DNA from: Coemansia sp. RSA 487
Taxonomy: Eukaryota > Kickxellomycota > Kickxellomycetes > Kickxellales > Kickxellaceae
Assembly: GCA_027577595.1 (NCBI GenBank)
Contig: JANBRJ010000010.1
Span: forward strand, 124,001-188,000
DNA length: 64,000 bases
Reading direction: 5' to 3'
This document shows, piece after piece, positions 8,526 to 18,101 of this stretch. Within the stretch, counting starts at the first letter, position 1; the number at the start of each line of letters is the position of its first letter. The notes under the pieces were generated by a model, which searched no databases, was not told the DNA's origin, and worked only from the letters and a program-made list of their open reading frames with translations. Made by a program: the position numbers and the translations under genes.

Positions 8526-11009
8526 CTGGTGCGTCCCTACTTGTTGTGCGGGCTAGTTGGCAAAAGGTGGAATGTGATGTGTGTGGCTTGTAGCTGCCCG
8601 GCAGAAACAGAAACCACTTGAGAAGGTAATGTGTTGTTGCAAAAGAAGAAAGAAATGGAAAATGCTGATATGAAGTGGTCTGGAAAACAGCAAGCGGTTA
8701 ACCAGGTTGAATTGAGAGTAGATTGTACAGACGCGACGACGAGGCAGAAACACACAGACCAATGAAGCAATGCTGTCTACTACCGAATGTATTCTAAAGA
8801 TACCAAGTAGTCAGCAAAAACAAACAAACAAACATAAGAATAAAGCAGCCGTTAGTAAAAGTGTCGCAAAAACGCTACAATAATAAGCCATACACAGCAA
8901 GGGGGACATGATATAAAGGAAGGCATCGGTTGACACGTTCTCAAAATAGAATTCCACGGGCCATCCAAGAAGCAGATAATGCGGGGGAAGAGAGAATGAA
9001 TAGATGGGGCTCGCGTGTAGCAATAGCATTGTTGAATAACGAGCAGGAAAGAGAGTGTGTGGCAGATGGCAGGATAAATTGCAGTTTGCCACAACATGTT
9101 CCCCCACAATACTAATAGCAACAACATCGTCTTTCCACATGTGTACGCCATTTTAACAATGAGGGGAGATGTGAGTTACGGAATAATGACCCATCGTCGG
9201 AGGGGAGACGAGGGAAGGGGGTGTTGTAAAAGAACAGCAGCAGAAACAACAGCGGCAAAATGACGCAAACATGAAAGGTAATGGTTATTAAGAGACTCAC
9301 GTTTTCAGTTGACAACAAAGCAACGAAAAAGTAAAAGAAAGCTAGAAAAAAGTATGGGAAGAAAAAAAAAAGCAAAGAGGGCTGAAAAAATTTTACTCTT
9401 GACGTCCTCCTTTGTCCGAATAAAAAGGAAAAATAAAAGCACGTAAAGAAGAAAAAATAAAAAAGCAGAGGAGAAAAAGGTGGGCAGCCCCAATGGCAAA
9501 TCTTGTCATTCTATGCCCACTTTTTCACATTCCTCCGCGCCGCCTTTTTTTGCATTTTTCTTTCCATTTTCCTGTTGGGGGTGGGGGGCAGCAGCGACTG
9601 CAGCTTTGCCGAAATGTGCAAAAATAGAAGGCACCAGAACACGTCATCCATTGGCTGCGCGCGTCTTCACGTGCATATTCTGATGTCGCGGCTGATGCTG
9701 ATTGGCCAAAGTCAGCGGCCAGCAGTCTTGTCTTTTTTTTTTCCCAAAAAGATAAGAGGGCGCAGCAAATGTGTCATTCTTTCGTTTTTGTCGCGTTATT
9801 CTGGCCCGACAGAACATTTACGCGTGAAAAAGAAAAAGAGGCTTGCACAAACAACATTTGTGCTGAAACAAGCATTTTTTGCCTGGACGCCTTTTTTGCT
9901 CTTTTTTTCATGGTTGCGTGCTGCACAGATGTGGGGAAGATGGGCAAGAGATTGCTGCGCTTTTCGGCTTTTACTCTTCCACTTTGGTGTCACATGGCAT
10001 CTGTTTCAATCCTTTTTCTTTTGTAAAGTCTGTCCACGCGCACATTATTTCTTTGTATGCACAGAGAAAGAACACATCAGCATCCTTTGCCAGAACGGAA
10101 AAGAGTGTGTCGCGTTTGGACTGCTTCTTGCTGGCCTCGTCCTCTGCTCCAGAAGACGCGCGTGCACGCCTTTCTTAAGACGGTCGGTCCCTGTGGAACA
10201 TGGTCTGGACCACTATCTGTGTAGCCATTCAGGCGTGTGTCTATAAAAGGGTCCATGCTCTACTAGCTGATGCAGCCTGCGTTTGATTTCCAGCAGTGTA
10301 TCTGCAAGCGCAAGTTAGACACGATTTTCTGTTTACTAGCTGAGTTGGTGCTCGCCATTAGTCAGAACACGCCGATGCAGCTGATGTCACTGGCACAACT
10401 ACTGACATCATTCGCGATAGAAGAAAGACTGTCGCACTTGCACGGCCTGTGCGCAGAACCGGAAAGAGCCGGAAAGGCGTTTAAATCCGGTTCAGCGCGC
10501 AGTCATTCAGCTTCCCCAGCTTCCCCTCCATGAACAAAAAGGCGCCTAGTTTTCACGCTTCCAGACCTTTTTTTTTTTTTGCTCATCGCGCAATTGGTGG
10601 TAAATGCGCGCCCATCGCTATTGCTTGAGCTCGGCGTTTCTCGTCCTTTCAAAGGAGACTGACTGCTGGCAGAAATAGTACGAGAAATTCGCCGCACTTT
10701 GGTCATTTCTACTGGCGATTGGTGCCCCTTCAAGGCCGGTAAGGGCTGTTTGTGTTTAGTGCTGTTTTGTAGCCATTGCAGATTTATCGGATTGATACGG
10801 ATGGCTGAAGAATGGGCGAGATTATCTTCAGGCAAGAATACCCGCGGCTACTGCAAGCGCCCCTGACTCCTCTGCGTGCTCCTCGCTCTTTCTTGCACTA
10901 CAGCAGAACAAATAAGCGCACATCTCGGCCATTAATTTAGCAGCTGTGGTCACACACACACCAGACTCCTCCCGTCGATTGTGCTAGCGCAGCCTTTGCA
11001 TCCTGCTGG
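8526..11009. other. 2.5 kb regulatory-looking intergenic region
   Basis: The largest gap in the window, between a divergent gene pair. Bases 8526-9480 are purine-rich (pyrimidine-rich for the minus-strand gene) and include a CAAA repeat at 8817-8834. Bases 9640-9730 hold CCAAT-type motifs (ATTGGC twice) and a CACGTG E-box. Open frames here, including one of 247 codons, are F/L/S-rich products of a T-rich strand and are not called. Confidence 0.5.
10242..10249 (+). promoter_or_regulatory. Orphan TATA box
   Basis: TATAAAAG in a GC-balanced context, about 1 kb before the next gene's ATG and 770 bases before that gene's own TATA box. An 87-codon open frame begins at 10270 but resembles nothing known. 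Transcription from here would make either a very long leader, a short protein or a non-coding RNA. Confidence 0.35.
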
Positions 11010-11017
11010 TATAAAAA
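11010..11017 (+). promoter_or_regulatory. TATA box of ureidoglycolate lyase gene
   Basis: TATAAAAA about 216 bases before the start codon at 11233, followed by a pyrimidine-rich leader. Called from motif and position. Confidence 0.5.
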
Positions 11018-11232
11018 CCACCGCACACGGGGTCTGCTTTCTGCTTCCACAGCATTTGGCTCTGTTCCTCATATTCCTATACTTTTGATCCTTGCCTGCT
11101 AATATACCGTTAGTTGGTTGTAGTTTATATCGCCTGTGTATTCTCCTCTCATATACTCTCTTTCTTGCAATCGCTTTTTGCTTGCTTTTTTTTAATCAAG
11201 AAACATTCATAGATACCAAACAAAAAACAGGA

Positions 11233-11835
11233 ATGGCACGCCAAATCGCAGTTGAGCAGCTCACGATCGATTCGTTCAAGCCATACGGCGACGTGATCCA
11301 GCTGGAAGGCAACAAGAACGTAGTGATTGCCAACCAAGGCACAGCCAAGCGTGTCAACTACGTGGCCAAGCTGGAGAACTGGCGCGAGAGCGAAAGCCCG
11401 GCCCTGCAGCGCGCCAGGCCCAACATGTGCATCTTCAGTTCTGCGCCGCGCCCGACGATCTCCGGACGGTTCCAGGTTAAGCTCCTCGAGCGTCACCCGT
11501 ACAGCTCGCAAGTGTTCATGCCGATCCACCAGCATGGCGAAAAGAACACCGACCCGAACGCCGCATGCTACTTGGTGATTGTGGCCGAGAATGGCGCCGA
11601 CGATAAGCCCGATCTCAGCACAGTCCGTGCGTTCGCTGCAAACTCCACGCAGGGGATCAACTACAAGGCGAACTCGTGGCACAGCCCCATGGTGACTATC
11701 GGCCAGCGCGTCAACTTCCTGGTGCTTGTCTGGGAGAACGACGTTGCGCTGCAGAACTGCGAGGAGGCTCCGATCGACCCGGTCGTTGTTGATCTGACGC
11801 CCTCGTTCAAGAACCTCTCGGACTCCAAGCTCTGA
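11233..11835 (+). CDS. Ureidoglycolate lyase (allantoin catabolism)
   Basis: A 200-residue cupin-like enzyme that splits ureidoglycolate into glyoxylate and urea, the last step of allantoin use in many fungi (DAL3 in yeast). The family start motif is clear: FKPYGDVI near residues 16-23. An RPNMCIFSS segment, the LLERHPYSSQVFMP core and a Trp-His segment (NSWHSPM) before the strand INFLVLVWEN follow. Length fits the family. The frame stays open upstream, but the ATG at 11233 matches the family N-terminus. It lies 6 kb downstream of the allantoicase-family gene on the same strand, with two unrelated genes between. Confidence 0.93.
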   Translation: MARQIAVEQLTIDSFKPYGDVIQLEGNKNVVIANQGTAKRVNYVAKLENWRESESPALQRARPNMCIFSSAPRPTISGRFQVKLLERHPYSSQVFMPIHQHGEKNTDPNAACYLVIVAENGADDKPDLSTVRAFAANSTQGINYKANSWHSPMVTIGQRVNFLVLVWENDVALQNCEEAPIDPVVVDLTPSFKNLSDSKL

Positions 11836-12233
11836 GCAGTATGTAGTAGTCCATTTTGTGTGTGCTTTTCCCCCTCTGGTCTGGTTATTATAGTGCAGTT
11901 TCTGAACTTTTTATCAGATGAAACACAGCCCTCCCTCTCCCCCTTTTCATAAGAAACATGCTTCAAGAAAAAATAAAATAAAATAAAACAAAATAAAACT
12001 CAAACGCAGAGGCCTGTGTAAATGTCCCTGTTTTATTTCCAACACTTCTGTGGGCCTGAACTATCTTCTGTTTCCCTTATTTTCATTTATTTATTATTTT
12101 TGTTCCAGAATTTTTTTTTCACTCGTTCGTTTTTCTCTTTTATCTTTTTTCTTTAATTCAAACAATATACTATTCTGCATTCTGCATTTCGAACGTCCTT
12201 GGAACCGAACGCGCAGCTCTAGCACCTTGCACG
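11836..12233. other. Intergenic, MRG15 promoter
   Basis: 398 bases holding an AAAAT repeat and a long T-rich leader before 12234. No gene seen. Confidence 0.6.
11970..11999. repeat. (AAAAT)n microsatellite
   Basis: About six imperfect copies of AAAAT/AAAAC just downstream of the ureidoglycolate lyase stop codon. A simple repeat with no other visible role. Confidence 0.8.
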
Positions 12234-13259
12234 ATGGCAGAAAAGGGCACAGGCACAACAGCGCCAGTGCTGCTGTTCAAGCCCAACGAACGCATTCTCT
12301 GCTTCCACGGACCCTTACTGTACGAAGCCAAAGTAATAAAGGCTGAGCTGTGGGACGGCCGCGATGCAGACACGCCCGACCCAGGCCCACACTACTTTGT
12401 GCACTACAAAGGGTGGAAGCAAACGTGGGACGAATGGGTTGACGAATCGAGAGCCCTTAAATTCAACGAAGAGAATCTGGCGACGCAAAAGGCGCTCAGG
12501 CAAGCAGCGCTTCAAGCGGCAAAGAAGAAAACGCTTATAGTTCCTGGTAAACATAGCAGTGCGCTGAAGACGGAAAGCGAAAGCGAGTCGTCCAGCCATC
12601 AGGTGCCGCCACTGCCTTTGCAAAGGAGCCGGAAACGTGGTCGGGACTCGGTGGCCGAAAAGGCTCGCGAGGAACGAGAAGACAGCGCCGGTACCAGCGG
12701 TGGAGGGGGAGGAGGGGCGCAAAAGAGCCCTGATATCAAGCTGCCCATTCCTAACGCGCTCAAGGCACAGCTGGTGGACGACTGGGAGCGCATCACAAAG
12801 GACAAACTGCTGGTTCCGCTGCCGCGCGACCCGACGGTGGTGCAAATGCTGGCGAACTACCAGGAGTACCGCCGCACTACCAGGGACAAGCGCCGGCCAG
12901 GCAGCAAGCGCGACGACGAGATCGTCGACGAGATCGTCGATGGGCTGAGGATATACTTTGACAAGGCGCTGGGCAACATTCTTCTCTACCGGTTCGAGCG
13001 CTACCAGTACAAGCAGTTGCGCGAAAAGTTCCCTGACAAGCAGCCGTCGGAGATATATGGCCCCGAGCATCTTTTGCGCCTGTTCGTCCAGCTTCCAAAC
13101 ATGATTGCGCACACGAATATGGACGACGAGGCCGTGTTGCTGATCAAGGAGAGCATGACAGATATTCTCAAGTACATGCACAAGGCAGCAAAGTCGCTGT
13201 TTGCCGACGAGTACGAGAATGCGAGCCCTGCCTACGTCGCAATTTCAAAGGCTACATGA
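12234..13259 (+). CDS. EAF3: MRG15/Eaf3-type chromodomain protein
   Basis: A 341-residue chromatin reader of the NuA4 acetyltransferase and Rpd3S deacetylase complexes. Residues about 14-80 form a chromo-barrel (ERILCFHGPLLYEAKV, HYFVHYKGW, WDEWV) that binds methylated H3K36. A basic Ser/Gly-rich linker follows. Residues 165-335 are the MRG domain, beginning IKLPIPNALKAQLVDDW and ending YENASPAYVA. Length and order match fungal Eaf3/Alp13. No intron is needed. Confidence 0.95.
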   Translation: MAEKGTGTTAPVLLFKPNERILCFHGPLLYEAKVIKAELWDGRDADTPDPGPHYFVHYKGWKQTWDEWVDESRALKFNEENLATQKALRQAALQAAKKKTLIVPGKHSSALKTESESESSSHQVPPLPLQRSRKRGRDSVAEKAREEREDSAGTSGGGGGGAQKSPDIKLPIPNALKAQLVDDWERITKDKLLVPLPRDPTVVQMLANYQEYRRTTRDKRRPGSKRDDEIVDEIVDGLRIYFDKALGNILLYRFERYQYKQLREKFPDKQPSEIYGPEHLLRLFVQLPNMIAHTNMDDEAVLLIKESMTDILKYMHKAAKSLFADEYENASPAYVAISKAT

Positions 13260-13443
13260 GCATGCTGCAATGTCTTGTCTCAGGCCCTCTTTGCTTGCTA
13301 TTCGGATTCGCTCCTGCTCTCGGTTCGTGTCAAGCGTTTGGCGGATGTTTATCTCTACTATTTTGTTTGTATGAAAAAAATGCGTTTTATATGTAAGCAC
13401 CACTCAAAGCCAAAAAAGCCGCCCTTCACAGCCGCTTGCATAG

Positions 13444-14538
13444 TCAGTACGACTGGCGAGGATACGAACCAAGAACAACCAGATCCAGGCAGTATGCCTT
13501 GATCTCCTCCAGCGCACTCGCGACATTGGCGTCCTGCGCGTGGCCAATGATCTCGACAAAAAACATGTAGTGCCACTGGCGCTGCGCCGAGGGGCGCGAG
13601 TTGATGGCGGTCTGGTTGATCTTGTGCTTGGCAAAGACGTTAAGTGCGCTGCACAGGGCGCCGGGCTCGCGATGGTCCACTGTGAACATCAGCAGCGACT
13701 TGTCGTCGCTGGTGGGGCCGTCCGACGACTGGCCCAGCACGAAGAAGCGTGTGGTGTTGTCGCGCATTGTGGTAATGTCCTTGGCCACAACGTCGAGATG
13801 ATACATCGATGCACACACCTCGCTGGATATCGCCGCCGTGTAGTTTTCCGATGCTGCCAGCTCGGCAGCCTTGGCAGTCGACGACACCTCCACGCGCGCA
13901 GCATGCGGAAGGTGCTCGTCAAGCCATCGACGGCTCTGCCCGAACGCCTGTGGATGCGAGTACACCTTGCGGATGGCCGACAGCTGGTACCGCGATAGCA
14001 GCGACTGCGTCACGGGCAAGTACACCTCGGCACGGATCTTCACAGCCGGCTGGTCGACGAAGGTGTCCAGTGTTTGGACCACGGCGCCAAACGTCGAGTT
14101 CTCGATTGGAACAAGCCCATACGTCACTTCCTCCTTGGCCACCGCATGCACGACGTCCTCAATCTTTCCGTATGGCACGTATGCAAGGCTGTCGCCGAAG
14201 CGGTTGAGCGCTGCTTGGTGTGAAAAGGTCCCTGGCGGCCCCAGGTACCCGACTGTTACGTCCGATTGCAGCGAAATCGACGCTGACATTATTTCCCGGT
14301 ATATCGCGCACACAGAGTCGCCGGACAGTGGGCCCTGGTTGAGCCCACGCACCTTCTCAAACACCCGCTTCTCTTGTCCCGGCACATAGACCTCGGGCTC
14401 TCCCTCGCTGCCTTCCTCCTCGAGCGAGCGTCGCTTTGCTGCACCAACGTTTAGCGAGAGCCGTGCGCGGGAGTTGAGCAGATCCACTAGCTGGCGGTCC
14501 ACATCAGATATCATTTTGCGTGCCGACTCCAGATCCAT
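13444..14538 (-). CDS. Bifunctional chorismate mutase-prephenate dehydratase (P-protein)
   Basis: A 364-residue enzyme of phenylalanine synthesis, turning chorismate into prephenate and then phenylpyruvate. Residues 1-92 are an AroQ chorismate mutase (IDxQLVDLL-like helix, then AIYREIMSASISLQ). Residues 95-270 are prephenate dehydratase: YLGPPGTFSHQAA, VPIENSTFGAV, and the catalytic NTTRFFVLG. Residues 283-360 form an ACT domain with PGAL and an ESRP-equivalent motif that reads NSRP. This mutase-dehydratase-ACT order is the bacterial P-protein design; yeast instead uses separate ARO7 and PHA2 proteins. The ESRP change may alter feedback by phenylalanine. Convergent with the MRG15 gene. Confidence 0.93.
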   Translation of the reverse strand: MDLESARKMISDVDRQLVDLLNSRARLSLNVGAAKRRSLEEEGSEGEPEVYVPGQEKRVFEKVRGLNQGPLSGDSVCAIYREIMSASISLQSDVTVGYLGPPGTFSHQAALNRFGDSLAYVPYGKIEDVVHAVAKEEVTYGLVPIENSTFGAVVQTLDTFVDQPAVKIRAEVYLPVTQSLLSRYQLSAIRKVYSHPQAFGQSRRWLDEHLPHAARVEVSSTAKAAELAASENYTAAISSEVCASMYHLDVVAKDITTMRDNTTRFFVLGQSSDGPTSDDKSLLMFTVDHREPGALCSALNVFAKHKINQTAINSRPSAQRQWHYMFFVEIIGHAQDANVASALEEIKAYCLDLVVLGSYPRQSY

Positions 14539-14953
14539 CGTTTGTCTATTTTTCCTACCAAAAAAAGATGTGCTAGCAAAAGAGTAAGTGTATAAAAAAA
14601 GTTGGTGGTGATTGCAAGAAGAAGAGATTGTGCGCCAAAGCCATCATAGTCTCGCAATGCATGGCGTGAGTAAAACCTTAGCAGCATTTTGGCCTCTGAA
14701 GATGAGCACAAGTGACTCACTGGTAAACACAGCTTCAAAGACGAAAAGCCACAAACAGCCAAAGCCCATCCATCATTAAGACCGAGAAAAAAAACAACAA
14801 ACTAAGAGAAAATGGCTCAAGCTGGGCTCGCTTTTGTTGTTCTGCTTGCCTCGCATTCGGATAAAAAGGAGGCCTCATCATCCCAAAAGAGATCACTGTG
14901 GTTCATGAAAAAGCATATATTAAGCACCACGCTTTAGCAAACTATAAAAAAAG
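14539..14953. other. Intergenic, P-protein promoter
   Basis: 415 bases between two minus-strand genes, containing the P-protein leader. No gene or RNA recognised. Confidence 0.6.
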
Positions 14954-15586
14954 TCATGTTGTTTTAATCCGCTCGCTAAGCATCGAGTTCTGCAACCAGT
15001 CCAGCGACACATCGTCCATGTGTTCGTCAAAATCGTAGACAAAGACCTCCGCACGCTCATCCACAAGCTTCCGTGTCGCAGCGAGAACGCGGTTGTTTTC
15101 CAAAACAAAGCTCACCCCCTTGGTCCCAGCAGCACTCTTCCCAGACTCGGCAAACGCACTGGACTGCTCCTTCCACTGCGGGTCGGCAAACACGTGAGGA
15201 ATAAGCGCTGCTTTACCCGATTCGGGCGCAAGCTTCTTTGCATCAATGACAAATGCCACGGTGCTCTCGTCTGCATCCAGCAGGGTCTTTGCTAACAGCC
15301 CCCCCGATGCCGACAGCTGCATGGTCTTGGTGTCTTCGTACGCGACATAGTACCCGCACACCGAGAGCCCCTTGGTCTTGGCGTACTGTTGCACTTGCTG
15401 GAGGGCCACGTCGAACATTGGCGTCAGATTCGTCCAGTTGTGTGCCAGCGGAACCGCATCTACAAATCGAATTTTGCCATCCTTTTTTTCTGCTAGAAAC
15501 AGGCCGTGGACCGTTGCCCACGGGTGCTTGGCGCAATGCAAAACTGCCTTGGTGTAGGCTTGCAGTGAAACAGTGTACTCTGCCAT
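14954..15586 (-). CDS. EMC8: ER membrane complex subunit 8/9
   Basis: A 210-residue protein of the EMC8/9 (UPF0172) family, a pseudo-JAMM subunit on the cytosolic side of the ER membrane protein insertase. Signatures: a start of MAEYTVSLQAYTKAVLHCAKHP, in which the stretch KAVLHCAKHPWATVHGLFL is diagnostic, then PLAHNWTNLTPMFDVAL and a CGYYVAYE strand. The metal-ligand positions of a true JAMM protease are not kept, as usual for this subunit. The frame continues upstream without a Met suited to the family; 15586 is the family start. Confidence 0.92.
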   Translation of the reverse strand: MAEYTVSLQAYTKAVLHCAKHPWATVHGLFLAEKKDGKIRFVDAVPLAHNWTNLTPMFDVALQQVQQYAKTKGLSVCGYYVAYEDTKTMQLSASGGLLAKTLLDADESTVAFVIDAKKLAPESGKAALIPHVFADPQWKEQSSAFAESGKSAAGTKGVSFVLENNRVLAATRKLVDERAEVFVYDFDEHMDDVSLDWLQNSMLSERIKTT

Positions 15587-15860
15587 ATTCTTAAGGTTAT
15601 TACGTGGCGTCTTGTAAAAAGGGTAAAATATACACAAGAAAAGATAATAGAAAAGGAAAATGGTGGAGCTGCGAAAAGAAAGAGGTGGCTTGAATCTGCC
15701 AGCTTGATCAAAAAAAAGGGTGTTTGATCCCTGCCACTTTTTTTGCCAAAATGAAAAAAATGTTTTCTTTTTAGCTTTCACTTTTTTTTTATTTTATTTT
15801 AAAAAAGCTTAGAGCAAAGCAAGCAATTGCTAGTTGCCTGTATGTACTCCTTTACCACCG

Positions 15861-17984
15861 ATGTTTAGCCCCTACAGCACCAACGCCAGTGGCGACATGC
15901 GCGCCAAGAAGCGCCGCTGTCCGGTCTGCGGCACCAAAAGAATGACGGCTCGCGACGATGGCCGTGTTACTTGCAAGTACGGCCACGAACAAGCTGGGAT
16001 ATTCGAAGAATCCGCAGAACTCCTTGTCGCCGGATCAACCCGTCGCCGCGTGGTGAGGACAAAGCGCGAAAGCAAAAAGAAAAAAGCGCAGAGCCGTCGT
16101 CTATACGGCCGTAACGCGCACTTTCTTATTCTACAGGGAATGCAGCATATCCTCAAGTTGCAGGCAGAGACCTTGGTTCGTGACCTGGGTGCACCGGAGG
16201 GTTTGGTAGGCGTGGTGCGCAATATATGGCTCCTGTACATTGGCCAGCTCGATGACCAGGACTCGCTAGATGACATACACCAACAGGACCAACAAAACAG
16301 CGAAGAGCAGGCTAGTTTGTCTGCGTCTGTCACGCAAACGCAGCACCAGCATACTCTGACGGCCAATTCGCTGTATACGCAACACCTCACGCAGACCCAG
16401 GACATTCCGCCCGTCGACGATTCAATCGACGAGCTACTGAAGCAGATTGACGCAGATATCGCTGATGACGAGGAGGAGTTCGTCGCATGGCAACGACGCA
16501 ACGAGAAGCGCGTTTCTTCTTTTCTCAATGAATCACACGGCCTAAGCACCGAGCAGCTTGTGGGCGCTGAAGCAACAGCTGATCTGGCTGCCGAGTGTTC
16601 ATCCAAAATTTCTTTGCGCGGTGGCAGCATCTTGATGAAGGAGATACGAAGATTTGTTCGTATGGAGTATTTGCCAGCAATTCTTTATCTAGCGTTCCTG
16701 TGGGTGAAAACTCCGATCCTGTATGGTGACCTGTATTATATCATCGCCGAGGAGCGCATTCCATACGTATCTGCATATCTTCGGCTTCCACACGAAATCT
16801 ATTCGCGCCTTGGCCAGGGAATGGCATCCATCTTCATGGTCCCCTTTGCACCAAGCGTCGAAAAGACAAAGACGCTGGCTGCTGCATTCCAGAAGCTCTT
16901 TCTAACAACAATGGGCATTGCGTTTCCGCAGCAAAACCTGCCACAGCAAATGCTTATGCTGGTCAAAAGGCTTGGGCTTCCGCTGGAAATCTACCAAATG
17001 GCAACGCGTGCAATGGAGCTTGTCGGCGAGAGAATACATCTGCGGATCAACAGAACAGGCATCGCCACAGTCTCGATGGCCGCAATCGTCGTGTGTCTAA
17101 AGCTGCACTATGGGCTGGATGAGATCGAGCGCAAATTGAGTAGCGTAGACTCTGAACAGAAGCTGAATCTTCCGCCATTGCGCGAGTTTCTTGACACGTG
17201 GAGGGATAGCTGGGAGTCCGAGCTAAGCATCGGCACCATCCCTTACTTGACTGCGTACGGCGAGCACTGGCCGCACGAGTTTGCCGAGTACTACAGGCGG
17301 ATTGTCTCCAGGGACCAGGTCAGGATGTATAGGGCAGTGTACAGCGACATTTCTCGGCAATACCGCAATGCTATCGACGAACTGGCAACAAGCGACCAAG
17401 TGGATCATCCCCAGACCATGCTAACAATGGTGCCGTACGAATACATGCATAGGCGCCAGCAGCAGGAGAAGGAGGAAAAGCTGAAGCTTCAGCTGGATAA
17501 GCTAAAACGGCAACAGCGAGAGAGGCAACAACTCAAGGAGCAACAGGAACAGCAAGAGTCGCAGAAAAAGAAGAGATCTTACCCGTTTAAAGGCCCAGCC
17601 ATTGATCCCACCATCGTGAAGGAGATCGAGAAATACATAGAGCCTGTGCGCATATCTGCCGTCTATTCCAAAAATACCAAGGATACGATGCGCATTAGAA
17701 AACAGTTGTTTCCAACTATTGTAGAGCCACTCACACCCCACCTACAGATCCAACTGGAGCATGGTGAAAAGAATATGGTCCTTTATTCACGGCACCATCT
17801 CAACGTCTATGGCGATGGATACACGATGCCTACGTTCGGTCTTATAGTTGCCCGCTGCGCAATGATACTGGGATGCAATCCGGACGAGCTGATCCGTTCA
17901 GTTACTTTGTTAGAGTATGAGCTGATTTATGCAACTAATGAAAAGATGCCATTCTGGGAGCATAAACCTAAAATGAGCGTGTGA
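15861..17984 (+). CDS. RRN7: RNA polymerase I TFIIB-like factor Rrn7/TAF1B
   Basis: A 707-residue core-factor subunit that recruits RNA polymerase I to the rDNA promoter. An N-terminal zinc ribbon (CPVC, then CKYGH) lies near residues 22-45. Cyclin-like repeats follow, with RRLYGRNAHFLILQGMQHIL and VRMEYLPAILYLAFLWVKTP, and the conserved YCLKLHYGLD-like helix reads VVCLKLHYGLDEIE. A Gln/Glu/Lys-rich helical insert sits near residues 530-575. The first ATG in the frame is 15861. Divergent from EMC8 across 274 bases. Confidence 0.88.
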   Translation: MFSPYSTNASGDMRAKKRRCPVCGTKRMTARDDGRVTCKYGHEQAGIFEESAELLVAGSTRRRVVRTKRESKKKKAQSRRLYGRNAHFLILQGMQHILKLQAETLVRDLGAPEGLVGVVRNIWLLYIGQLDDQDSLDDIHQQDQQNSEEQASLSASVTQTQHQHTLTANSLYTQHLTQTQDIPPVDDSIDELLKQIDADIADDEEEFVAWQRRNEKRVSSFLNESHGLSTEQLVGAEATADLAAECSSKISLRGGSILMKEIRRFVRMEYLPAILYLAFLWVKTPILYGDLYYIIAEERIPYVSAYLRLPHEIYSRLGQGMASIFMVPFAPSVEKTKTLAAAFQKLFLTTMGIAFPQQNLPQQMLMLVKRLGLPLEIYQMATRAMELVGERIHLRINRTGIATVSMAAIVVCLKLHYGLDEIERKLSSVDSEQKLNLPPLREFLDTWRDSWESELSIGTIPYLTAYGEHWPHEFAEYYRRIVSRDQVRMYRAVYSDISRQYRNAIDELATSDQVDHPQTMLTMVPYEYMHRRQQQEKEEKLKLQLDKLKRQQRERQQLKEQQEQQESQKKKRSYPFKGPAIDPTIVKEIEKYIEPVRISAVYSKNTKDTMRIRKQLFPTIVEPLTPHLQIQLEHGEKNMVLYSRHHLNVYGDGYTMPTFGLIVARCAMILGCNPDELIRSVTLLEYELIYATNEKMPFWEHKPKMSV

Positions 17985-18101
17985 TACAATATACAATATA
18001 TTTGCATGTTTTTTACATATAGAAATCCTAATACATTCATGCTTTTGAACAGCAGCAAAGAAAAAAAGCACCTATCGTACATGTGTATGAAACGCCATAT
18101 C

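Noticed and set aside
9503-10246. 247-codon plus-strand open frame
   Set aside because: The translation is F/L/S-rich with basic patches, as a T-rich strand gives by chance; no domain, and it overlaps promoter-like motifs.
10503-10835. 110-codon minus-strand frame
   Set aside because: Basic Ser/Lys-rich with no recognised motif; overlaps the ureidoglycolate lyase upstream region.
13457-13470. Reverse-complement B-box-like GGATACGAACC
   Set aside because: It lies inside the C-terminal coding end of the P-protein, departs from the B-box consensus, and no tRNA fold surrounds it.
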